DNA of 64,000 bases from Actinomycetaceae bacterium zg-1166 (GTDB taxonomy: Bacteria > Actinomycetota > Actinomycetes > Actinomycetales > Actinomycetaceae), in NCBI GenBank assembly GCA_015679245.1, contig CP064953.1:1550001-1614000 (forward strand). The letters run 5' to 3'. This document shows positions 32,452 through 41,795 of this stretch, in pieces. Numbering within the stretch: the first letter of the stretch is position 1; each line of letters begins with the position of its first letter. The notes beneath the pieces are model-generated. The model was not told the DNA's origin. It made no database searches and saw nothing but the letters and a program-made list of their open reading frames with translations. A program made the position numbers and the translations under genes.

Positions 32452-33378
32452 ATGTCTGCCCCCATCGTGACGCTCGTAACAAGCGCCGATCTCCCTAATC
32501 TCGATGCCGACGAAGCCGGCCTTCCCGACGCTTTGCGTGAGCGTGGACTAGAACCCCGGATCGCAGTATGGAACGATCCAGGAGTAGATTGGTCGGCCTC
32601 CGACCTCACCGTTCTACGCTCGGTACGTGACTACGCGAAGGATCGCGAAGGTTTCCTTAGGTGGTCTGCTGCGGTGCCACGCTTGCTCAACCAAAGCTCA
32701 GTACTCGCCTGGAATTCGGACAAGCACTATTTGGGTGCCCTGGCACAGCGAGGTTTACCGACGATTCCTACTACGTGGCTTGAGCCTGACCGCAAATATT
32801 CCAAACACCAGGTTCATACGCGTTTCCCGGCCTATGGCGACTTCGTAGTCAAACCGGCAGTTTCCTCAGGCGGGCGTGGAACAGGGCGATACACAGCAAC
32901 TGATCCAGTCTCGCGAAGCGAGGCTATCAAACACGCGCAGCATGAACTTTCACGTGGACGTTCAGTGATGGTGCAGCGTTACCTTGAGGAAATCGATCGC
33001 TCGGGTGAGATCTCGCTCATCTATCTCAACGGCCTCCCCTCATACCGAGTAGATAAGAAGGCAATGCTCCACGATCGTTTTCGTGCAGGCAACGAAATCC
33101 AGGAGGAAGTGATCGTCGGATCTTCCTCGGCCACTGCCGATGAATGGCGCTGGGGTGAAGAAATTCGTAAAGCTCTTCACAGCTACATTCACGATCAGTG
33201 CGGACGCGACGAACTCCTGCTGTTCAACCGTGTGGATATTGTGCGTGGCGGCTCCAAAGACGAACACGAGTTTTACGTCATGGAAGTTTCCCTCATTGAT
33301 GCTTCGCTCTACCTTTCAGCTAACCCAGAACACATGACAAAGTTTGCTGATGCTATCGCAATGCGCACCTTTTGGTGA
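32452..33378 (+). CDS. ATP-grasp ligase-like protein
   Basis: A 308-residue protein with an ATP-grasp core: DFVVKPAVSSGGRGTGRY (nucleotide-binding loop), VMVQRYLEEIDRSGEISLIYLNG and LLFNRVDIVRGG. It ends MEVSLIDASLYLSANPEH, where the metal-binding E/N region is expected. ATP-grasp enzymes form amide or ester bonds through acyl-phosphates; the nearest look-alikes are RimK/glutathione-synthetase-type proteins. The product is unknown. The start at 32452 has no Shine-Dalgarno; a TAGGCT hexamer 8 nt upstream suggests a leaderless mRNA. It is followed by the tRNA cluster. Confidence 0.8.
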   Translation: MSAPIVTLVTSADLPNLDADEAGLPDALRERGLEPRIAVWNDPGVDWSASDLTVLRSVRDYAKDREGFLRWSAAVPRLLNQSSVLAWNSDKHYLGALAQRGLPTIPTTWLEPDRKYSKHQVHTRFPAYGDFVVKPAVSSGGRGTGRYTATDPVSRSEAIKHAQHELSRGRSVMVQRYLEEIDRSGEISLIYLNGLPSYRVDKKAMLHDRFRAGNEIQEEVIVGSSSATADEWRWGEEIRKALHSYIHDQCGRDELLLFNRVDIVRGGSKDEHEFYVMEVSLIDASLYLSANPEHMTKFADAIAMRTFW

Positions 33379-33523
33379 TGAGCTTACTCGTGGCGCGGAT
33401 TCGAGCTTCTGCGGCACGAAAACTCGAATTTTTCGATGAGGTGTCAGGCATCACGAGATTCTAGTTCGTGGAATGCGACCTGCTCCTATATAGTTAATTG
33501 TCGGTGCTCACGAAGTGCCGCAT

Positions 33524-33597
33524 GGTGGATGTAGCTCAGTTGGCAGAGCACCTGGTTGTGGTCCAGGGGGTCGCGGGTTCAAGTCCCGTCTTCCACC
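33524..33597 (+). tRNA. tRNA-His (GTG)
   Basis: Cloverleaf with anticodon GTG in TTGTGGT. The T-arm is GCGGG-TTCAAGT-CCCGT. G33524 and C33597 form the G-1:C73 pair typical of tRNA-His. CCA is not encoded. There is one T-T mismatch in the acceptor stem. Confidence 0.95.
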
Positions 33598-33604
33598 CAG
33601 ATTG

Positions 33605-33634
33605 CCCTGCCTCTTAGCTAAGAGGCAGGGTTTC
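33605..33634 (+). terminator. Terminator after tRNA-His
   Basis: A 12-bp perfect stem (33605-33616 with 33619-33630) followed by TTTCGTTG. Confidence 0.85.
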
Positions 33635-33730
33635 GTTGTCACCCCATGAGAGATGACTGCTAGCTCACTGTATAGCCCATTTGTGGCCTATACACTGGAT
33701 GCGGATTTTGTCTATTAACCCCTTACAAGC

Positions 33731-33760
33731 CAAAAACCTCGCAGCCCACACTGCGAGGTT
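33731..33760 (-). terminator. Terminator after tRNA-Phe
   Basis: A 10-bp stem (33735-33744 with 33751-33760), then TTTTTGG on the minus strand. Confidence 0.9.
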
Positions 33761-33762
33761 CG

Positions 33763-33838
33763 TGGTGGCTCCGACCGGCGTCGATCCGGTGACCTTTCGA
33801 TTTTCAGTCGAACGCTCTACCAACTGAGCTACAGAGCC
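33763..33838 (-). tRNA. tRNA-Phe (GAA)
   Basis: A full 76-nt cloverleaf with anticodon GAA in CTGAAAA and acceptor GGCTCTG paired with CGGAGCC. The 3' ACCA is encoded. Confidence 0.97.
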
Positions 33839-33846
33839 TTATAGTG

Positions 33847-33870
33847 AAATACCCGGTTTCCCGGGTATTT
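33847..33870 (-). terminator. Hairpin after tRNA-Asp
   Basis: AAATACCCGG pairs with CCGGGTATTT (10 bp, 4-nt loop) just 3' of tRNA-Asp and before tRNA-Phe. It implies separate transcripts or processing. Confidence 0.75.
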
Positions 33871-33874
33871 ACTG

Positions 33875-33948
33875 CGACCCCGACGGGACTTGAACCCGCG
33901 ACCTCCGCCGTGACAGGGCGGCGCGCTAACCAACTGCGCTACGGGGCC
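33875..33948 (-). tRNA. tRNA-Asp (GTC)
   Basis: A 74-nt cloverleaf with anticodon GTC in CTGTCAC and acceptor GGCCCCG paired with CGGGGTC. Discriminator G; CCA not encoded. Confidence 0.96.
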
Positions 33949-33971
33949 AATACAAGAGGTATTGACCTCAG

Positions 33972-34044
33972 TACCCCCAACCAGGTTCGAACTGGTGTCG
34001 CCGCCGTGAAAGGGCGGTGTCCTAGACCACTAGACGATGGGGGC
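33972..34044 (-). tRNA. tRNA-Glu (TTC)
   Basis: A 73-nt cloverleaf with anticodon TTC in CTTTCAC and D-arm GTCTAGTGG typical of tRNA-Glu. Discriminator A; CCA not encoded. Confidence 0.96.
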
Positions 34045-34345
34045 CTTCCAGGATTTCTCCCGATTCCCAGCATTCCTGCTTGGCGGAACTCCTAAAGTTT
34101 AGACAGAAAATCCGAAGTACACAAAATCAAAATGATGTGTACTGAATCACGAGTGAGGATTTCCCTGGAATCTCGCCACTTTATGTGCACATCTATCTCA
34201 TCAGATTACCCACACCGTTCCCCCACTTCTCACCTTCTCCCACCAAGTGCCCACTACCAGCGCACACTACTCCAACGCTCAGTAGTCCAACACAGCACCC
34301 GCTCTCTTCCCTTCTACTTTCAGATATGTGGAATAGCCTTGGAGT
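34045..34345. other. Intergenic region between tRNA-Glu and mscS
   Basis: No gene. It must hold the divergent tRNA-Glu and mscS promoters, which I cannot pin down. The only structure is an inverted repeat GTACACA (34117-34123) / TGTGTAC (34136-34142) with a 12-nt spacer. Confidence 0.4.
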
Positions 34346-36064
34346 ATGGCTTCTATCGCACAGCTCCTCACCTTTCTGAGCAGCGAGGGAACTCCTTCCC
34401 TCTCCCCTACATCCGACGACACCACCGTTGATGAGGTTGTAAGTGCCACGGTTTCCACACTTGCGGTCACTCTGGGGACAGCCATAGGAGTTGTTGTAGG
34501 CCTCGTCCTCGCTTTTCTCTTCCAGGGGTTCCTCACCTACCTAGCCCGGCGCAAACCAAACGCGCGAACAATAACAAAAGCTGTGAGCCGCCCGATCAAG
34601 CTCCTTCTCGCCTCGGTGGGCGCCTGGGTGGGAATGGGAATTGCCTGGGCCGTCCCTGCAGGAAGTGACGCGCCACACCTGCGTAACACACTTGAGCACA
34701 TATTCCTTATACTCGTCATCCTTGCCTCGACCTGGCTCATTGCAGCTTTCGTCGACGGTATAGAGAAGACTGTTCTTCGCCAGATGCAGAACTCGGGAGC
34801 TTCGCGTTTCCGTAAGGCACAGACACAAATGCAGATTCTCCACCGTATTCTCATGGTGGCCATTTGGATTCTGGGACTCGCACTTGTCCTCATGACTTTC
34901 CCCGCCGCAAAGTCGTTGGGAACAACGCTCTTTACCTCAGCAAGTTTGCTCTCAGTTGTGGTGGGTATTGCCGCACAGTCCACGCTTGGAAATGTCTTTG
35001 CGGGTCTTCAACTCGCTTTCTCAGATTCGATTCGTATGGGCGATATTGTGGTGTGGGAAAAAGAATTCACCACAGTTGAAGAAATCACTCTCACCTATGT
35101 GGTTCTTAAAGTATGGGACGGACGCCGCCTTATTGTTCCTTCCTCGCAAATGACGACAAAAACGTTTGAGAATTGGACTAGGCGTACCCCCGATCTCTTG
35201 GGGTACGTGGATTTTGACCTTGACTGGAAAGTTCCAATTGCGCGTATGCGAGCTGAACTCAACTCCGTTCTCGAAAAAAGCGATCTCTGGGATGGCGACA
35301 CAGGTATTCTTCAGGTGCGCGATGCCTCCTCAAATCGTCTTCAGATTTCCGTACTTCTCTCTGCGGAAAATGCCGGCAAACTCACCGACCTCAAGTACTA
35401 CGTTCGCGAGCGCCTTGTGCGTTGGATTCAAGAAAACGCCCCCGAAGCTGTGCCCCGTTCACGCTCTCTCACTGGGAGTGAAAGTAACTCGCTTCTGCTT
35501 GAGCACACAGATTCCACACTAAACGAATCCGGTGACACCCTCGTACCCAGAAATACCAGTTCGACGCCATCATCGTCCCTTTCACCGCACCAGCCCAACG
35601 CCGTCGTCAATGAGATACTCATTCCTACCTCAACCCAGGGGCATACGGATAAAGATACGGACAAAACTGCTGTTATTGATATGAGTAAGTTGGGAATTGA
35701 AGGACCGCGGCGTGTGCCCGTGGATCAGCGCAGCGAAGAATCTGAAACCCCTGGCCAAGCTCCCGGTCATGAATCCTCAATCTTCACCGGATCTCATGCA
35801 GCAGAATTACGGGGAAAAGAATTCTCTGGACCAGGAGAAGACGTGCTTCGAGAACGCGAGAATTCACTCAGAAAAGCGAAAGACGAATCCTCTGCCAAGG
35901 ATTCGTCGGCTGGCAATAATAATGACGCAGCCTCACACTCGTCCTCACATCAGAGTAAAAAGGAGAGGGGTGGTACGACGAAAGTGGGTACGCCCTCTGT
36001 TGCCCTCTCGCCCGCGAGTTCACACAATCAGGGCAGAGAATCCACCGCCACGGATATACAGTGA
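34346..36064 (+). CDS. MscS-family mechanosensitive channel with long disordered tail
   Basis: A 572-residue small-conductance mechanosensitive channel family protein. Helices lie at about 32-63, 80-102, 110-136 and 160-182. The pore-lining TM3 is followed by the MscS beta domain ([33 protein letters not shown], ~195-228; [13 protein letters not shown]). Such channels release solutes on hypo-osmotic shock. The last ~200 residues (from ~375) are Ser/Thr/Glu-rich and look disordered, with no known domain, much longer than the core family. The ATG has GGAG very close upstream, so translation may be weak or the start slightly misplaced. msrB follows after 55 bp. Confidence 0.9.
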   Translation: MASIAQLLTFLSSEGTPSLSPTSDDTTVDEVVSATVSTLAVTLGTAIGVVVGLVLAFLFQGFLTYLARRKPNARTITKAVSRPIKLLLASVGAWVGMGIAWAVPAGSDAPHLRNTLEHIFLILVILASTWLIAAFVDGIEKTVLRQMQNSGASRFRKAQTQMQILHRILMVAIWILGLALVLMTFPAAKSLGTTLFTSASLLSVVVGIAAQSTLGNVFAGLQLAFSDSIRMGDIVVWEKEFTTVEEITLTYVVLKVWDGRRLIVPSSQMTTKTFENWTRRTPDLLGYVDFDLDWKVPIARMRAELNSVLEKSDLWDGDTGILQVRDASSNRLQISVLLSAENAGKLTDLKYYVRERLVRWIQENAPEAVPRSRSLTGSESNSLLLEHTDSTLNESGDTLVPRNTSSTPSSSLSPHQPNAVVNEILIPTSTQGHTDKDTDKTAVIDMSKLGIEGPRRVPVDQRSEESETPGQAPGHESSIFTGSHAAELRGKEFSGPGEDVLRERENSLRKAKDESSAKDSSAGNNNDAASHSSSHQSKKERGGTTKVGTPSVALSPASSHNQGRESTATDIQ

Positions 36065-36119
36065 ACCGTATTCCACAGAGAGAATCACGACGAAAAAGAA
36101 AGAGGAAAGATTTTTCACT

Positions 36120-36524
36120 ATGACTCATCTCCACCTCCCTCAGTCCGACGACGAGTGGCGTGAGGTTCTCACGCCTCTTGAGTTTCATGTGCTCCGCGAA
36201 GCCGGAACCGAACGCCCTTTTACCGGAGAATTGCTTGAAGAAAACCGCGAGGGGATATACAGATGCCGCGCCTGTGGATCCGAGCTTTTTCGTTCATCGA
36301 CGAAGTTTGACGCTGGGTGCGGGTGGCCGAGTTTCTTCGACCCCATCAACTCTGATGCCGTTAAAACAGATGTGGATTATAAACTTGGCTATCCGCGCAC
36401 AGAGGTACGCTGCAAGAACTGCGATTCGCACCTAGGGCACGTATTTGAGGATGCTCCACAGACCCCCACAGGCCAGCGCTATTGCATGAATTCTGTGTGT
36501 CTCACTTTTGACATCGAGGAGTAG
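36120..36524 (+). CDS. msrB: Peptide-methionine (R)-S-oxide reductase MsrB
   Basis: A 134-residue repair enzyme that reduces methionine-R-sulfoxide in proteins. Two CxxC zinc motifs (CRACG and [11 protein letters not shown]), [11 protein letters not shown] and the catalytic [11 protein letters not shown] are present. The start at 36120 ([17 protein letters not shown]) has AGAGGAAAG upstream. The EamA exporter gene begins 2 nt after its stop, so the two are co-transcribed. The matching msrA is separate at 45452. Confidence 0.96.
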   Translation: MTHLHLPQSDDEWREVLTPLEFHVLREAGTERPFTGELLEENREGIYRCRACGSELFRSSTKFDAGCGWPSFFDPINSDAVKTDVDYKLGYPRTEVRCKNCDSHLGHVFEDAPQTPTGQRYCMNSVCLTFDIEE

Positions 36525-36526
36525 GG

Positions 36527-37378
36527 ATGGCCTCACCTAAGGCTTTCGCACCTGCTCTTGTGATTTTCTCTGGAGTCACGCAATACGTCGGTGCCGGAAT
36601 TGCCGTGGGGCTTTTCACCTTGCTTCCGCCACTGTCTGTAGCCTGGGGGCGCATCGCCTGTGGAGCTCTTGCCCTTCTCCTCTGGCGCCGCCACCTTCTG
36701 CGCCGAGAGGGGAAGATCGATTGGCGTGCCATGGGTCATGCCGCCGCTTTTGGAGTTGTTTTAGGCGGGATGAATCTCTGTTTCTACATGGCAATTAGTC
36801 ATATTCCTCTGGGCACGGCGGTGTCTCTCGAATACGTGGGACCTGTGGTTCTTGCCGCTCTTACCGGGCGCGGATGGCGCGTGAGGCTGGGTCTGATCTT
36901 GGCTGGCGCTGGCGTACTTCTCATTTCCTGGGTGGGTGTGGATCTATCGGCTCCCACAGTAGCGCTCGGTGTGGGTATGGCGGTGGCAGCCGGAGCACTC
37001 TGGGCTGGATATATCGTGTTGGGGCGTCGCCTTGCCTCAGGAGCAAATCCCGTGGATTCTCTTGCCTGGGGTACAGCTCTTGCCGCACTGGTGTACGCCC
37101 CCGTTTCGCTTCCTGTTCTTCGTGCGGTAATCCATGACTGGCATATACTTTTCCTCCTCCTGAGTGTGGGGGTACTCTCCTCAGTGATCCCCTATGCAGT
37201 GGATCAGGTGGTGATGCGACTTTTAACCTCTGCAGCTTTTGCCCTTCTCAGCTCACTTTTCCCGGCCACAAGCCTGCTTCTGGGTATCCTTATGCTCCAT
37301 CAGATCCCCAATATTGCCGAAGTTGCGGGGCTGATAGCCATTTCCTTCGCGGTTCTTCTGGCGACGACCTCTGAGTAA
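36527..37378 (+). CDS. EamA/DMT-family exporter (RhtA-like)
   Basis: A 283-residue drug/metabolite transporter family protein with about ten helices and two EamA repeats. Segments such as MNLCFYMAISHIPLGTAVSLEYVGPV and YAVDQVVMRLLTSAAFALLSSLFPATS are the RhtA (threonine/homoserine efflux) type of the family. The substrate is not certain. The ribosome site GAGGAG overlaps the msrB stop. Confidence 0.88.
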   Translation: MASPKAFAPALVIFSGVTQYVGAGIAVGLFTLLPPLSVAWGRIACGALALLLWRRHLLRREGKIDWRAMGHAAAFGVVLGGMNLCFYMAISHIPLGTAVSLEYVGPVVLAALTGRGWRVRLGLILAGAGVLLISWVGVDLSAPTVALGVGMAVAAGALWAGYIVLGRRLASGANPVDSLAWGTALAALVYAPVSLPVLRAVIHDWHILFLLLSVGVLSSVIPYAVDQVVMRLLTSAAFALLSSLFPATSLLLGILMLHQIPNIAEVAGLIAISFAVLLATTSE

Positions 37379-37467
37379 TCTTGCCCTACAGCTACTCACA
37401 CACTTCTCCAAAGACGTGACTCGCATCACTGGCAAGTTGTGTCCGACTCAGGTGATGAAATGGAGTT

Positions 37468-38682
37468 ATGTACACTCCATCGATGCTCCTCTTTCACATC
37501 GCTCTTTGTGCGCTCCTCTTTCTCGGGGGTATAGCCTGCGGTTATGCCTTTGCGCGGCACCGCAATACCTCTATACCCAACGGTGATCTCCTCGCTCTCT
37601 CCTCGCAGGCAAGCGCGGCACATGCTCGCGCACAACGCCTCGAAGAAGAGAATGCCGATCTTCACGCCCGCGCTCACCAGGATCAGAACGTACTTCATGC
37701 CCTCGCACCCCTGGCTCGCCAGCTCGATCAACTCGGCGCCAATGTGGCTCAGATAGATAAGCGCACAAACTCTGCGCATCTTCTTCTCCACGAACAGATC
37801 GAGGCAAGTATGCGCGTTCACGAAGAACTCTCACGCGAGGCACGCTCCCTTCGCTCAGCCCTCGTTTCTACAAGTGCTCGTGGCACCTGGGGAGAAGTAG
37901 AACTCCACCGCCTCGTCGAAGCCGCCGGAATGCTCGCCCATGTGGATTTCTCCGAGCAGGTGAGCACCGGAAAGATGAGTGAGAGCGGCAGTAGCTCTCG
38001 TCCAGATCTCGTAGTCCACCTTCCCGGAGGCGGAAAAATTGCTGTGGATTCCAAAGTTCCTATGAATGCTCTCCTCCAGGCCGAGGCTCTTGATCCTTCA
38101 CTTCCCGACTTGGAAGATCGCCGCTCCAAGCTCCTCAATGCCCACGCAAAAGCACTGCGCAGCCACATTGCCACCCTCACCAAGCGAAACTATCCCAACG
38201 ATTTTCCTGGCTCTCCCAGGCTCACTGTCCTCTTCCTTCCCGCTGAATCACTGCTCTCTCAAGCCCTCACCACAGATCCCACTCTTTTGGAAGATGCAGC
38301 TCGCAGCAGTATTGCCCTCGTCACGCCCAGCTCGTTCCTTGCTCTCCTGCGTTCGGCAGCGGCGGTATGGGCAAATAATCAGATCACCACCGAAGCCCAC
38401 AATGTTCTTCGCATGGGTCGCACACTCATCGAACGACTCAACATAGTAGCGAGGCATCTCGATGGGCTAGGCGGCTCACTGCGCACAGCTGTAAAGAACT
38501 ACAACAAGACGGTTATCTCGCTCGAATCTCGCCTCCTTGCCACGGTGAGAAGTTTCGAAAGTTTTGATCTCACCGTGGAAACCGCCTGCGAGATTAACCC
38601 CGAAGACTCTCACGTGCGCACGTTTTCCTCTGCACAGCTCAGCGAGATTTCATCCGAATCCAACCACATCGCAGAGGAGTGA
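37468..38682 (+). CDS. rmuC: DNA recombination protein RmuC homologue
   Basis: A 404-residue protein with an N-terminal membrane anchor (~6-27), a coiled-coil stretch (~45-135) and the RmuC nuclease-like domain: GTWGEVELHRLVEAAGM, SRPDLVVHLPGGGKIAVDSKVPMNA, PRLTVLFLPAES and VTPSSFLALLRSAA. RmuC limits inversions at short inverted repeats in E. coli. Start ATG with TGGAG upstream. Convergent with ispH; no clear terminator in the 107-bp gap. Confidence 0.93.
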   Translation: MYTPSMLLFHIALCALLFLGGIACGYAFARHRNTSIPNGDLLALSSQASAAHARAQRLEEENADLHARAHQDQNVLHALAPLARQLDQLGANVAQIDKRTNSAHLLLHEQIEASMRVHEELSREARSLRSALVSTSARGTWGEVELHRLVEAAGMLAHVDFSEQVSTGKMSESGSSSRPDLVVHLPGGGKIAVDSKVPMNALLQAEALDPSLPDLEDRRSKLLNAHAKALRSHIATLTKRNYPNDFPGSPRLTVLFLPAESLLSQALTTDPTLLEDAARSSIALVTPSSFLALLRSAAAVWANNQITTEAHNVLRMGRTLIERLNIVARHLDGLGGSLRTAVKNYNKTVISLESRLLATVRSFESFDLTVETACEINPEDSHVRTFSSAQLSEISSESNHIAEE

Positions 38683-38789
38683 AAACAGCACGGCAGCACG
38701 CCCTCCTCACTCTCACTCACATGAGCTTTCCGTACACAAGCATTCCTTATATCGAAGCTGAGGAAGTTCGTGCCTTACTCTCTGAGCTA

Positions 38790-39899
38790 TCAGGAGCGCT
38801 CAACATATGCCCGCTCAGGAACGCCCTCGCTCTCAGAGGCTGCACTACGCTCACGCACCTTATGTGGGCGGTCAGGATGTTCACCTGCCGCCTTAAGATC
38901 CGCGCGAAGGTTCTTCGGCAGTGAGAACTGGATATCCTCACTAGCTGTCGTCACGAGCTCCACCTGGGTGTAGCCAAAGTTGCCCAGACGATCAACTACA
39001 TCGCGCACCAGGAGCTCGGGAACTGAAGCCCCCGAGGTGAGGCCGATCGTGCGCGTACCAGAGAACCACTCCTCTTTGATCTCATCAGCCCAATCCACGC
39101 GGTAGGCAGCACCAGCACCAGATTCGAGAGCTACCTCCACCAGCCGAACTGAATTTGACGAATTTGCCGAACCGACCACAATCACCACGTCACACGAAGG
39201 TGCCATCGCCTTAACAGCTCCCTGGCGGTTCTGTGTGGCGTAACAAATATCGTCCGACGGAGGATCCTGAAGCTGAGGAAAGCGCTCGCGCAATAAATCC
39301 ACAGTTCGTAAAGTCTCATCTACAGAGAGAGTGGTCTGAGAAATCCACACCACCTTGGCAGGATCACGCACCGTCACTGAATCCACTTCTTCAGGACCGT
39401 TGACCACCTGGATATGCTCGGGAGCCTCCCCCATCGTGCCTTCCACTTCCTCGTGGCCAGAATGCCCAATGAGAAGAATGTCGTAGTCCTCACCCGCATA
39501 CCGCACCGCCTGCTTATGCACCTTCGTCACCAGCGGACAGGTGGCATCAATCGTGAGGAGACCACGGGAGGCCGCCTCAGTATGTACAGCTGGAGAAACA
39601 CCATGGGCAGAAAATACTACCCGAGCACCCTGGGGAACCTCAGAAGTTTCGGAGACAAAAATAGCCCCACGCTTGCTCAGAGTCTCCACCACAAACTTGT
39701 TGTGGACAATCTCTTTGCGCACGTACACAGGTGCACCGTAGAGCTCCAAAGCCTTCTCCACAGCATCAACTGCCCGATCCACACCTGCACAATATCCCCG
39801 AGGGGTGGCCAGAAGAATCTTTCTCCCATCGGGAGAAGGAGTGGAAGGCACATCCGATGCTGAGGCTCCCGCCAAAGAAATCGCTGGATGTTCAGTCAT
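38790..39899 (-). CDS. ispH: 4-hydroxy-3-methylbut-2-enyl diphosphate reductase IspH
   Basis: A 369-residue [4Fe-4S] enzyme catalysing the last step of the MEP isoprenoid pathway (HMBPP to IPP and DMAPP). The three cluster cysteines are in TPRGYCAGV (residue 37), DATCPLV and [22 protein letters not shown] and [11 protein letters not shown] are family motifs. I chose the ATG at 39899 with GAGGGG upstream; a GTG 12 nt earlier abuts that site. The C-terminal ~25 residues are charged and non-conserved. Divergent from xseA with a 160-bp gap. Confidence 0.96.
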   Translation of the reverse strand: MTEHPAISLAGASASDVPSTPSPDGRKILLATPRGYCAGVDRAVDAVEKALELYGAPVYVRKEIVHNKFVVETLSKRGAIFVSETSEVPQGARVVFSAHGVSPAVHTEAASRGLLTIDATCPLVTKVHKQAVRYAGEDYDILLIGHSGHEEVEGTMGEAPEHIQVVNGPEEVDSVTVRDPAKVVWISQTTLSVDETLRTVDLLRERFPQLQDPPSDDICYATQNRQGAVKAMAPSCDVVIVVGSANSSNSVRLVEVALESGAGAAYRVDWADEIKEEWFSGTRTIGLTSGASVPELLVRDVVDRLGNFGYTQVELVTTASEDIQFSLPKNLRADLKAAGEHPDRPHKVRERSAASESEGVPERAYVERS

Positions 39900-40059
39900 T
39901 TGCGAAGTCACCCCTCAAGCCTAGTTGCCACGGGGAGGCGAGGCGAGAGTGGCACGTCACCTTCGCTAGAAACAGCTATACGCGCACATATTCCCAGTTC
40001 GAGCAATGTAGGACACACGGCACACTTACTCGCCTTTCCTACATGCAAACATAAATCTT

Positions 40060-41355
40060 ATGGTTTCCAGAATTGAGGTGCCTGCTCATCTCCCTCAGCA
40101 GGCTGCGTTGACTACTCCGGAGAATCCCTGGCCTCTCCGGCTTCTCAACGCCAAAATTCGGGAATACATCTCAGCCATGTCACGCCTATGGGTCGAAGGT
40201 GAGATCATCACGCTTCAGCGCCGCCCAGGAGCAAAAGTACAATTCTTCACCCTGCGCGATCTCGAAGCCCACACCTCCATCACAGTGAAGATCATGAGCT
40301 ACCTCTTGCCCGAGGGAGTGGACTGCGGAAGTAGAGTCGTCGTCTGCGCCAAGCCAGACTTCTATGAAACTAACGGCTCACTTTCTCTTTGGGCTGACGA
40401 TGTCCGTCCCGTAGGCGTAGGCGATATCCTCGCCCGGATCGAACAGCTCAAAACACGCTTGCGTGCTGAAGGGCTCTTTGACTCCTCCCGTAAACGCCCT
40501 CTTCCCTTCCTTCCTCGAACAATCGGGCTCATCTGTGGCCGCAATACCAAAGCCAAAGAAGATGTCGTCGTTAATGCGACCCTACGGTGGCCAGCAGCCA
40601 GCTTCGCCATCGAAGAAGTTCAAGTTCAAGGAAATGGCGCAGTCGAAGCGATGCTCGAAGCGCTCTCTCGCCTCCACACCAACTCCCATGTAGATGTCAT
40701 TGTCTTTGCTCGCGGCGGTGGAAGCGTCGAAGATCTCCTACCTTTTTCCGACGAACGCCTCGTGCGCGCAGTAGCTGCAGCTACTATCCCGATTGTCTCT
40801 GCTATTGGTCACGAAGGAGACACTCCTATTCTCGATCTCGTCGCAGATCTACGCGCCTCGACCCCCACAGATGCAGCGAAGCGAATTGTTCCAGATGTAG
40901 CCGAAGAAATCGCTGGGATTGAGGAAATCTTGCGCAGAGGAAGACTTGCTCTCACTACACGACTTGATCGTGCCTGTGAGGATCTTGCCTCCTTATCTGC
41001 TCGCCCTGTTATTGTTGCACCGACGACGATGATCGACGTGCGCGCCGCCGATCTCACCAACCTCGAAGGATGGCTACGTTCCCACACCACACGTCACCTC
41101 GAACGCGCGAGATCCGAATTGAGTACCACACTTGGGAGCCTGCGTGCGCTCTCTCCTCTTTTCACTCTCCAACGAGGATATGCCGTACTTCAACGCGACA
41201 ACGGTAGCCTTATCACTCAGCCAAGCGAAGCAACCCCCGGCGAACACCTTCATGCTCTCCTTGCTAGAGGCTCGCTTAAGCTCACCGTCTCTGACGCCAA
41301 CTCCGCCACACCTCCCCCGGATCACTCCACAAACTCCACATCTGCACACGCTTAA
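40060..41355 (+). CDS. xseA: Exodeoxyribonuclease VII large subunit
   Basis: A 431-residue catalytic subunit of ExoVII, a metal-independent single-strand exonuclease. The N-terminal OB domain spans ~25-125 (WVEGEIITLQRRPGAKVQFFTLRD). The catalytic core has LPRTIGLICGRNTKAKEDV, VIVFARGGGSVEDLLPFSDE and SAIGHEGDTPILDLVADLRASTPTDAAK. The ATG is preceded by an AT-rich hexamer (CATAAAT) and no ribosome site, so it may be leaderless. xseB follows 10 bp later. Confidence 0.96.
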   Translation: MVSRIEVPAHLPQQAALTTPENPWPLRLLNAKIREYISAMSRLWVEGEIITLQRRPGAKVQFFTLRDLEAHTSITVKIMSYLLPEGVDCGSRVVVCAKPDFYETNGSLSLWADDVRPVGVGDILARIEQLKTRLRAEGLFDSSRKRPLPFLPRTIGLICGRNTKAKEDVVVNATLRWPAASFAIEEVQVQGNGAVEAMLEALSRLHTNSHVDVIVFARGGGSVEDLLPFSDERLVRAVAAATIPIVSAIGHEGDTPILDLVADLRASTPTDAAKRIVPDVAEEIAGIEEILRRGRLALTTRLDRACEDLASLSARPVIVAPTTMIDVRAADLTNLEGWLRSHTTRHLERARSELSTTLGSLRALSPLFTLQRGYAVLQRDNGSLITQPSEATPGEHLHALLARGSLKLTVSDANSATPPPDHSTNSTSAHA

Positions 41356-41365
41356 GGAGTACGCC

Positions 41366-41743
41366 ATGACTGACGCATCTTACTCTCTGACCGGCTCGCT
41401 TTCACCGGAAGAACGTGCCGAAATCGCTCAACTCTCCTACGAGGAAGCTCGGGCACACCTCGTCGAAATCGTCACTCAGCTCGAACGTGGCGCAATCCCA
41501 CTCGAAGAATCCATGTCGCTATGGGAAAGAGGAGAAGCTCTCGCACGAACCTGCCAAGCTCGCCTCGATTCAGCTCGCGCACGCCTCGACGCTGTGACAG
41601 CCACACACGCGCACAAACAAACCGCACCACATGGGCAAACAGCAGACGAAATATCAGGTTCATCTCCTACCCACACTTCAACACCGGAAGCTACGTCCAC
41701 CGCTGCTCCCCACACGCCGCCTACTAATGAACCTGGCAACTAA
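41366..41743 (+). CDS. xseB: Exodeoxyribonuclease VII small subunit
   Basis: A 125-residue partner of XseA. Residues ~12-65 are the XseB helical-hairpin domain (LSYEEARAHLVEIVTQLERGAIPLEESMSLWERGEAL). The last ~60 residues are a Thr/Pro/His-rich extension not found in the ~75-residue minimal family. The ATG at 41366 has AAGGAG upstream, 10 bp after the xseA stop. Confidence 0.95.
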   Translation: MTDASYSLTGSLSPEERAEIAQLSYEEARAHLVEIVTQLERGAIPLEESMSLWERGEALARTCQARLDSARARLDAVTATHAHKQTAPHGQTADEISGSSPTHTSTPEATSTAAPHTPPTNEPGN

Positions 41744-41795
41744 ACCCGCTAAATCTGCCACACACGTCCCTATCTCTCAAGCCTCGGAGTACCTC

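Noticed and set aside
34117-34142. Inverted repeat GTACACA/TGTGTAC as a terminator
   Set aside because: It is upstream of the minus-strand tRNA-Glu and far from any plus-strand gene end, and has no T-tract.
35697-36119. N-terminal extension of msrB reaching into mscS
   Set aside because: It overlaps mscS in another frame. The ATG at 36120 gives the normal MsrB length with a ribosome site.
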